Assembly: GCA_964482585.1 (NCBI GenBank)
Contig: CAYZYO010000104.1
Location: 1 to 7,666 of the forward strand
Length of the DNA stretch: 7,666 bases
DNA from: CAYZYO01 sp964482585
GTDB taxonomy: Bacteria > Bacillota > Syntrophomonadia > Syntrophomonadales > Syntrophomonadaceae
Reading direction: 5' to 3'
Under the pieces are notes generated by a model. That model made no database searches, was not told the DNA's origin, and saw nothing but the letters and a program-made list of their open reading frames with translations. The first letter of the stretch is position 1, and each line of letters begins with the position of its first letter. Both the position numbers and the translations under genes were made by a program. Of the stretch, positions 1 through 4,581 are shown one piece after another.

Positions 1-205
1 CGGCAATATTATTGCCATTAAATATAATCTGCCCTTTATCCGGTTTATAAACTCCGGTTATTAAATTGAATACCGTAGTTTTTCCTGCCCCATTAGGACC
101 GATAAGACCGATTAATTCTTCATGCTCCATTTGAAAATTAAAATTAATGACTGCACTGAGTCCACCAAATGATTTATATAAATTATCTATCTCTAATAAG
201 CTCAT
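1..205 (-). CDS. livG: Liv-type ABC transporter ATP-binding protein LivG, N-terminal part (cut by window edge)
   Basis: This is the first 68 codons of an ABC ATPase that would energise amino-acid import on the cytoplasmic face of the LivH/LivM channel. The Walker A motif GPNGAGKT is at residues 36-43, preceded by the usual A-loop strand (LEIDNLYKSFGGLSAV) and followed by FNLITGVYKPDKGQI, which is typical of LivG rather than LivF. The ATG at 205-203 overlaps the livM stop codon in an ATGA, so the two are translationally coupled; a purine-rich GGGGTGG lies 6 bases upstream. Q-loop, signature and Walker B lie outside the window. The LivG assignment rests on family resemblance and on its place after livM; livF probably follows. 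Confidence 0.93.
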   Translation of the reverse strand, partial: MSLLEIDNLYKSFGGLSAVINFNFQMEHEELIGLIGPNGAGKTTVFNLITGVYKPDKGQIIFNGNNIA

Positions 206-1152
206 TTTTTACCACCCCAGATCCTGGCAAAGGTCTTGCGACTTAATTCTTTGTTCCCCATCAAACCCTGTGGACGATAGATCATAACAATAATAAGTAC
301 TAATGAATAAATTACCATGCGCATAGCAGCATATTTCTGCAAGGCAAAGGTAAGTATAGTAATGCCAACAGCTGCAATTACAGCCCCGGTAGTACTGCCC
401 AGTCCACCCAGAACTACCATAACGAGCATATCAAATGTTTTCATGAAGTTAAAGGTGCCTGGTTTAATTATATAAAAATAATGAGCATATAGAACACCAG
501 CTAATCCTGCAAACATGGCGCCTATAACAAAAGCTATAACTTTATATTTGGTCGTATTTATACCCATTATTTCTGATGCCACTTCGTCTTCACGGACAGA
601 TACAATTGCTCGCCCGTAGCTTGAATTCATCAGGTTAACTATTACTAATATAGTAATTGCTGCCGACCAGAATAACCAGGGCCAGGTGGTAAGTTTGGCA
701 ATACCCACAATCCCAGCAGGACCATTAACATATTCAATGTTTTGCAGTACTATCCGTATAATTTCACCAAACCCAAGAGTAGCAATGGCCAAATAATCAC
801 CCTTAAGCCTCAGAGTAGGTACTCCAATTATAAATCCGGCTATAGCAGCAGCAAGACACCCTCCCATAATGCCAATGATGAAAGGCATCTCCATGAAAGT
901 GGTGAGAATAACTGATGCATAAGCACCTATTGCCATAAATCCAGCGTGTCCCAGTGACAGCTGTCCGGTAAAACCATTAATTAAGTTAAGACTAACAGCC
1001 AGTATTATATTTATAAACATAGTAGTAAGATTAATCTGGTAGGATTGGCTGATTAATCCTGCCGTTAATATATATTGAATTAGCGTAAATAAAATTACCA
1101 GTGCGATTACCTCAAGCAGAAAAGTCTGCCAGGATTTTTTGTTCTCTCTCAT
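202..1152 (-). CDS. livM: Liv-type ABC transporter permease LivM
   Basis: This is an inner-membrane permease that pairs with LivH to form the channel of a branched-chain amino acid type (HAAT) importer. Conserved family blocks are visible: NLINGFTGQLSLGHAGFMAI (residues 57-76), the cytoplasmic loop LRLKGDYLAIATLGFGEIIR that contacts the ATPase (114-133), and FDMLVMVVLGGLGSTTGAV (240-258). About eight hydrophobic spans are readable. The reading frame also has a GTG at 1161 and an ATG at 1158, but the ATG at 1152 is preferred. It gives 316 residues and sits 8 bases after the AGG of an AGGTGAT Shine-Dalgarno that overlaps the livH stop. The gene starts 9 bases after livH ends and overlaps livG by 4 bases, so it is in one operon. 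Length is normal and nothing looks broken. Confidence 0.95.
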   Translation of the reverse strand: MRENKKSWQTFLLEVIALVILFTLIQYILTAGLISQSYQINLTTMFINIILAVSLNLINGFTGQLSLGHAGFMAIGAYASVILTTFMEMPFIIGIMGGCLAAAIAGFIIGVPTLRLKGDYLAIATLGFGEIIRIVLQNIEYVNGPAGIVGIAKLTTWPWLFWSAAITILVIVNLMNSSYGRAIVSVREDEVASEIMGINTTKYKVIAFVIGAMFAGLAGVLYAHYFYIIKPGTFNFMKTFDMLVMVVLGGLGSTTGAVIAAVGITILTFALQKYAAMRMVIYSLVLIIVMIYRPQGLMGNKELSRKTFARIWGGKK

Positions 1153-1161
1153 TCCCATCAC

Positions 1162-2052
1162 CTACACTTTGTCGCCGGTTTTTTCGCCGAACAAACCGGT
1201 TGGTTTTATAAGCAGAATTATGATCAGTACACCAAATGCTACTGCATCCCGGTAAAGACTGCTGCCATATCCGCTTACCATGGTTTCCAGAAGACCCATT
1301 ACAAACCCCCCGACCATAGCTCCAGGAATAATACCTATTCCCCCGAGCACAGCAGCTATAAAAGCTTTAAGCCCAGGGACTATTCCCATCAGGGGGTTAA
1401 TAGTCTGGTAGTAAACTCCTATCATAACACCGGCAGCAGCTGCAAGTGCGGAACCAATTGCAAAGGTAAACGATATAGTTCTATCTACGCTAATTCCCAT
1501 TAAAACAGCGGCCTCTTTATCTAAAGATACCGCTCGCATAGCTTTACCAGTTTTGGTCCATTTAATTATATATTGAAGGATTAACATCAAAACTACAGCA
1601 GAGATAAATACAAATAATTGTTTATTTAAAATTGACAGGCCTGCAAAATGATATTCATGCAGGGGAAATGCAGAATGAGGAAATACTTTCTGAGCAGGGC
1701 CCAGAATAGCCACCGTACTGTATTCTAAAAATAAAGATAAGCCTATCGCTGTAATCAAAGCAGCTATACGAGTAGAATTTCTCAAAGGACGGTAGGCAAC
1801 TTTTTCCATAATAACACCCAATATAGCACAAAAAATCATAGCTGCCACCATAGCAATAACAATATTAGTACCCAAGAGCGTTATCGAAAAAAAACCCACA
1901 TAGGCCCCTACCATCATGATATCTCCATGGGCAAAGTTTATTAATTTAATAATTCCATAGACCATAGTATATCCTAAAGCTATTAGAGCATAAATAGCCC
2001 CCAGCGATAAACCATTGATAATTTGTTGTACAAATTCAAGCAAATCTGCCAC
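1162..2052 (-). CDS. livH: Liv-type ABC transporter permease LivH
   Basis: This is the second membrane subunit of the Liv importer, with 296 residues and mostly hydrophobic spans. Family hallmarks are GYTMVYGIIKLINFAHGDIM near the N terminus (27-46), EKVAYRPLRNSTRIAALITA (83-102), the ATPase-facing segment GKAMRAVSLDKEAAVLMGI (169-187), and LKAFIAAVLGGIGIIPGAM (228-246). The start is uncertain. The GTG at 2052 lies only 2 bases after AGGAGG, closer than normal, whereas a TTG three codons on lies 11 bases after it; both give a normal N terminus for the family. It is separated from livK by 65 bases that contain a terminator-like hairpin, and it runs almost directly into livM. Confidence 0.94.
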   Translation of the reverse strand: MADLLEFVQQIINGLSLGAIYALIALGYTMVYGIIKLINFAHGDIMMVGAYVGFFSITLLGTNIVIAMVAAMIFCAILGVIMEKVAYRPLRNSTRIAALITAIGLSLFLEYSTVAILGPAQKVFPHSAFPLHEYHFAGLSILNKQLFVFISAVVLMLILQYIIKWTKTGKAMRAVSLDKEAAVLMGISVDRTISFTFAIGSALAAAAGVMIGVYYQTINPLMGIVPGLKAFIAAVLGGIGIIPGAMVGGFVMGLLETMVSGYGSSLYRDAVAFGVLIIILLIKPTGLFGEKTGDKV

Positions 2053-2070
2053 TTCCTCCTATTACAACTT

Positions 2071-2105
2071 AAAAGAAAGAGAGGGACCAACCCTCCCTTT
2101 CTTTT
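2071..2105 (-). terminator. Terminator-like hairpin between livK and livH
   Basis: Two 15-base arms (2071-2085 and 2091-2105) pair around a 5-base loop. Read on the minus strand, the stem is continuous with one G-U wobble and ends in a CUUUCUUUU tail; read on the plus strand, the same position is an A-C mismatch. This favours function in the liv transcript. It lies inside the operon, after the binding-protein gene and before the permease genes, where partial termination or protection of the livK 3' end commonly raises binding protein over membrane subunits. Its efficiency cannot be judged from sequence. Confidence 0.82.
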
Positions 2106-2117
2106 TATACTAAAATA

Positions 2118-3281
2118 TTATGGTTGAATTCTGGTATTAACTGTCTGTACACCATCTTTAAACTCAATGATCACGCCGGCTTTTATTGGATTATGCTGTT
2201 CATCGATCGTCATATTGCCGGTTACTCCTTCAAAGTCTTTAATTTCTGCAAGGGCCTGGGCAATTGCTTCTGGATCGGCTGAATTAGCATCATTTATACC
2301 CTGAACCAGTAATTGAACTGCATCATATCCCAAAGCAGCAAAAGCATCTGGTTCTTTGTCATATTTAGCTTTAAAAGCTTCTACAAATACTACTATATTT
2401 TCATCAGTATCCTGGGAAGAATAATGGTTAGTAAAGAAGGTGTTATTAAGGGCATCTCCGCCAGCAACACTTACCATGTCTGGAGAATCCCATCCATCTC
2501 CACCACCTACAGGAACAGTAATTCCAAGTTCTCTAGCCTGCTTGATCAAAGGAGCAACTTCCTGATAATATCCAGGCACATAAATGAAGTCAGGATTGGT
2601 GTTCTTGATCTTAGTTAGAGTTGCAGTGAAATCACGGTCATTAGTAACAAAGCCTTCTTCAGCAACAATGGTACCACCTTTTTCGGTAAAGGTCTCTTTA
2701 AAATATCTTGCCAATCCTTTACTGTAATCGTTTGATGTATCAGAATAAATGGCGGCTGTTTTAGCCTCCAGGTTTTCGGCAGCAAATTGAGCCATCAACG
2801 TGCCCTGGAAAGGATCAATAAAGCATACCCGGAAAATATAATCGAAAGTCTCTCCGGTTTTATCATCTACAGTTACATTGGCTGCAGTAGCAGCAGGAGC
2901 AATCAAGGGAATTTTATTCTCCATCATAATAGGGGTACTGCCTTGAACATCACCAGTGGTAAGGGGGCCTATTTGAGCTACAATATTTTCTTCAAGCAGA
3001 GATGCACTTACACTCAATGCTTCATCAGCGGTTGACTTGCAGTCTCTTACCAGACCTTCCAACTGCTGTCCGAGTACTCCACCAGCTTCATTAATTTGTT
3101 CAATGGCTAATAAAGCTCCGTCTCTACAATTACTACCATAACTAGCAACATCACCAGATAGTTCAACATTGATACCTACTGGAATAGTCGCATCAGTCGC
3201 TTCGTCTCCTCCTCCACAGCCGGCAAAAACGCTCATCATAAACATAATTACCATCAGGACAGCTAATTTCTTACTTTTCAT
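2118..3281 (-). CDS. livK: Liv-type ABC transporter substrate-binding lipoprotein
   Basis: This is an extracytoplasmic type I periplasmic-binding-fold protein that captures ligand for LivHMGF. The N terminus is a lipoprotein signal: KSKK, a hydrophobic stretch, then lipobox FAGC with the lipidated cysteine at residue 22, followed by a Gly/Asp linker. The mature part has IPVGINVELSGDVASYG (33-49), the IGPLTTGDV segment (104-112) and IPLIAPAATAANVT (124-137). By eye these align with the leucine/isoleucine/valine-binding protein region that contacts the ligand amino and carboxylate groups, including Thr109 and the Ala-Ala-Thr at 130-132. C52 and C81 could form the family disulfide. The frame opens at 3287, but ATG 3281 is preferred (387 residues) because of the ribosome-binding-site spacing. 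The ligand may be an amino acid or another small carboxylate; it cannot be fixed here. Confidence 0.93.
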   Translation of the reverse strand: MKSKKLAVLMVIMFMMSVFAGCGGGDEATDATIPVGINVELSGDVASYGSNCRDGALLAIEQINEAGGVLGQQLEGLVRDCKSTADEALSVSASLLEENIVAQIGPLTTGDVQGSTPIMMENKIPLIAPAATAANVTVDDKTGETFDYIFRVCFIDPFQGTLMAQFAAENLEAKTAAIYSDTSNDYSKGLARYFKETFTEKGGTIVAEEGFVTNDRDFTATLTKIKNTNPDFIYVPGYYQEVAPLIKQARELGITVPVGGGDGWDSPDMVSVAGGDALNNTFFTNHYSSQDTDENIVVFVEAFKAKYDKEPDAFAALGYDAVQLLVQGINDANSADPEAIAQALAEIKDFEGVTGNMTIDEQHNPIKAGVIIEFKDGVQTVNTRIQP

Positions 3282-3288
3282 AATCATT

Positions 3289-3296
3289 CCTCCTTT
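3289..3296 (-). promoter_or_regulatory. livK ribosome binding site that decides the start
   Basis: The minus strand reads AAAGGAGG here. An in-frame ATG at 3287 lies just one base after it, too close for initiation, while the ATG at 3281 is 7 bases away. The second ATG also gives a cleaner lipoprotein signal beginning MKSKK. Confidence 0.85.
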
Positions 3297-3348
3297 TATT
3301 TGGCACTACCATATTTTTATAGCCGGAAAAATCGCGATAATCTGCTAA

Positions 3349-3383
3349 AACACTCCATGGTACTTTTACTAAAGTGAAGTGTT
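3349..3383 (-). other. Stem-loop in the livK leader
   Basis: The arms AACACT (3349-3354) and AGTGTT (3378-3383) enclose a second small hairpin, ACTTT-TACT-AAAGT (3362-3375). It lies in the presumed untranslated leader of livK, about 70-100 bases before the start codon. The stems are short and could be chance in AT-rich DNA; no known riboswitch pattern is recognised. Confidence 0.3.
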
Positions 3384-3404
3384 CATACTGCAGTGGACAA
3401 TAAT

Positions 3405-3433
3405 TAAACAAGGCTTAGCTGTAACCTTGTCAA
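3405..3433 (-). promoter_or_regulatory. Candidate sigma-A promoter of the liv operon
   Basis: On the minus strand a perfect TTGACA (3433-3428) is followed after 17 bases by TGTTTA (3410-3405), or after 19 bases by the better-looking TTTAAT (3408-3403). The -35 is ideal but the -10 is weak, as expected for an activated or repressed promoter. Transcription would start near 3397, leaving a leader of roughly 115 bases before livK. This is the best promoter match seen upstream of livK. Confidence 0.5.
3409..3429. promoter_or_regulatory. Imperfect inverted repeat overlapping the liv promoter (possible operator)
   Basis: CAAGG(C)TTA at 3409-3417 and TAACCTTG at 3422-3429 are inverted copies around GCTG, with one extra base in the first arm. 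The repeat spans the spacer and touches both the -35 and -10 candidates of livK, where a repressor would block polymerase. No regulator gene is in the window, and the one-base asymmetry lowers confidence. Confidence 0.35.
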
Positions 3434-3810
3434 CCACATCCAGATAGCGATTTCTTCATTCTTTCATTATTCGTCAACAATTGCCATCTTCCCTGCATGG
3501 ATCATAATATTTTTGGTAAAATAATTGTTAATTTATAATGGTTATAAAAGACTATTTAAGAATCTTAAACACCTAATTTTACGGATTATTTGTTCATCTA
3601 ACCCAGTATAAACCTGTAAAATATTTCATTACAACCAATTTTATTATGTTAAATTCCTTCCTATTTAATAATTGTTATATTTTTGCGCTTGTGTAATTAA
3701 TAGTAATTTTCACAAATTAATATAGAATTTATTGTTAATTCTAGATATATAATATTATTATTCTTAAATAATTCTAGTTTCTTATTTTTATAATAAATGA
3801 CATAATTTTT
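3434..3810. other. AT-rich non-coding stretch, nothing recognised
   Basis: These 377 bases upstream of the liv promoter are very AT-rich, with stops in all frames. An 8-base AATTCTAG occurs twice (3737-3744 and 3770-3777), which is unremarkable for this composition. No gene, RNA or convincing promoter was found on either strand. Confidence 0.5.
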
Positions 3811-3957
3811 AGCTCAGATATTTGGTGCTGTCCCCGGGTTAAGCTGAGATATTGGATTTGTTAATTATGTATAACTTGATTTGACTGCGAAAACCCTAAT
3901 TCTTGCCCCGTAAAGGAGGGTTCGGTCTCCGGTTAGCTGGCGACAATATTACGAGAC
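3811..3957. other. GC-richer structured patch, possible repeat fragment
   Basis: This island stands out from its AT-rich surroundings. It opens with two imperfect copies of AGCTSAGATATTTGG (3811-3825 and 3842-3855; the second lacks one T), whose CTCAG and CTGAG cores can also pair. Between them is GGTGCTGTCCCC (3824-3835), which resembles, from memory, the GGTGCCTGTCCCC ends of REP-like repeats linked to Y1 (RAYT) transposases. Further on, AACCCT (3892-3897) pairs with AGGGTT (3917-3922), GGAG (3915-3918) with CTCC (3927-3930), and GTCTC (3925-3929) with GAGAC (3953-3957). Some of these pairings are mutually exclusive. It may be a decayed mobile repeat or a small RNA; no family is assigned. 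Confidence 0.35.
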
Positions 3958-4098
3958 TAGTACAGCATATATTTATAAATACTACTTCACAAGCAATTGA
4001 ATATCATTTTTAAATACGACAATAAACTTAATGCAGTAACCTTACTTAGATAATTGGCCACGCCCCCGCGTTTGGAAAACCAGAGCAACGGATAGAAA

Positions 4099-4171
4099 CG
4101 TAGAGGCGACTTCAGTCGCCGCCCTGACACGCTGATTTGCGGCTGGTCGAGAGACTGAAGTCGCCTCTACG
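4099..4171. repeat. 19-bp perfect inverted repeat with nested hairpin (MITE/REP-like)
   Basis: Arms 4099-4117 and 4153-4171 are perfect inverted complements of 19 bases (outer end CGTAGAGGCGAC), enclosing 35 bases. The left arm also forms its own hairpin: GGCGAC (4105-4110), TTCA, GTCGCC (4115-4120). In the right arm the matching inner hairpin has decayed (GA instead of GGC). The CGTAGAGGCGAC outer sequence recalls the (C)GTAGGGGCG-type palindromic repeats scattered between genes in many bacteria, as a matter of memory rather than a search. No T-run follows, so it is not a typical terminator. No transposase is encoded here, so any movement would depend on one elsewhere. Confidence 0.7.
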
Positions 4172-4228
4172 GTAAAATATAGAATTAAGGTAAAACATTA
4201 TAAATTGTTTCAGATGCAAAACAAAAAC

Positions 4229-4258
4229 ATCTGCGTAAATCTGTGTTCATCTGTGGTT
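4229..4258. repeat. Three tandem 10-base ATCTG units (dispersed-repeat type)
   Basis: The units ATCTGCGTAA (4229-4238), ATCTGTGTTC (4239-4248) and ATCTGTGGTT (4249-4258) lie head to tail. This pattern matches, from memory, a repeat found between genes in many unrelated bacteria. It lies 57 bases after the inverted repeat and is followed by a small TGTCC-TTT-GGACA hairpin (4277-4289). No function is assigned. Confidence 0.55.
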
Positions 4259-4329
4259 AATTTTCATGGGTGGTTGTGTCCTTTGGACATGAGGGGAGTA
4301 ATTTAGTTTTTAAAAGTTTTAAATAGGTC

Positions 4330-4358
4330 TCTACACTCAAGTAAAACTATGGTATATT
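4330..4358 (+). promoter_or_regulatory. Candidate extended -10 promoter for the acyl-CoA synthetase
   Basis: TCTACA (4330-4335) is followed after exactly 17 bases by TATATT (4353-4358). The -10 box is preceded by TGG, giving the extended TGn element. Four of six and five of six positions match the sigma-A consensus. Transcription would start near 4365, giving an unusually long leader of about 217 bases before the synthetase start codon. AT-rich surroundings make chance matches easier. Confidence 0.45.
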
Positions 4359-4445
4359 GTTTATATTGTAGTAGTAGAATTTAATAGTATGGTAGTAATT
4401 ATTGGTTTATTTATTTTTTAAATAAAACCTTTTACAATTTAATAC

Positions 4446-4468
4446 TCTTAATACTCCCGGTATTGAGA
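4446..4468 (+). other. Leader hairpin just before the mini-ORF Shine-Dalgarno
   Basis: TCTTAATAC (4446-4454) pairs with GTATTGAGA (4460-4468) around TCCCG, giving a 9-bp stem with one G-U. It ends two bases before AAGGAGG, so it could set off or present that ribosome binding site. It is one element of the leader that ends in the terminator at 4511-4540. Confidence 0.45.
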
Positions 4469-4470
4469 AA

Positions 4471-4496
4471 AAGGAGGTAGTATGGAAGGATGGTAG
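4471..4496 (+). CDS. Four-codon leader mini-ORF (MEGW) with strong Shine-Dalgarno
   Basis: AAGGAGG (4471-4477) is followed, 4 bases later, by ATG-GAA-GGA-TGG-TAG (4482-4496), encoding Met-Glu-Gly-Trp. The ribosome site is as strong as that of any real gene in the window, yet the frame is four codons long and lies 14 bases before a strong intrinsic terminator. The stop codon falls inside a segment (4494-4500) that can pair with the left arm of that terminator. This layout fits a translated leader used in attenuation. It could also be a chance purine-rich run, and nothing shows that the peptide is made. Confidence 0.33.
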
Positions 4497-4510
4497 GTTG
4501 CCGGTATCTG

Positions 4511-4540
4511 ATTCAACTTACCCTTAAGTTGGATTTTTTT
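4511..4540 (+). terminator. Intrinsic terminator upstream of the acyl-CoA synthetase (candidate attenuator)
   Basis: ATTCAACTTA (4511-4520) pairs with TAAGTTGGAT (4525-4534) around CCCT: 10 bp with one G-U, running straight into seven T residues (4534-4540). It is directional, since the opposite strand has no T-tract. Only 41 bases separate it from the synthetase ATG, so transcripts from the promoter at 4330 must pass it. Bases 4494-4500 (TAGGTTG) can pair with 4514-4520 (CAACTTA), a 7-bp alternative with one G-U that would break the terminator. This supports conditional read-through rather than simple termination, though no other promoter was sought successfully between 4541 and 4581. Confidence 0.78.
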
Positions 4541-4581
4541 ATTTCCCCATCATCTTTATTATCCACAGGAGGTGGCATCAA

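Noticed and set aside
2313..2618. Open frame of 101 codons on the plus strand
   Set aside because: It lies wholly antisense to livK, whose protein sequence is clearly conserved; the translated product has no recognisable features and no ribosome binding site was seen.
3302..3316. TGGCAC at 3302, resembling the -24 half of a sigma-54 promoter on the plus strand
   Set aside because: The GC of the -12 element is missing (TATTT instead), and no gene follows on that strand for over 1 kb.
3824..3896. TPP-riboswitch-like words: GGTGC, GCTGAGAT, AACTTGATTTG, GCG in the right order
   Set aside because: The segment between the last two words is far too short for the P4/P5 part, the ACCC/GGGT pairings are absent, and no thiamin gene follows. 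Probably chance; a search with the Rfam TPP model would settle it.
4099..4258. CRISPR-like repeats
   Set aside because: The inverted repeat occurs once, and the ATCTG units are directly adjacent without spacers; no cas genes are present.
4404..4429. GGTTTATTT / AAATAAAACC hairpin followed by TTTT
   Set aside because: The stem is almost all A/T with a bulge and only a four-base T-run; too weak to call a terminator in such AT-rich DNA.
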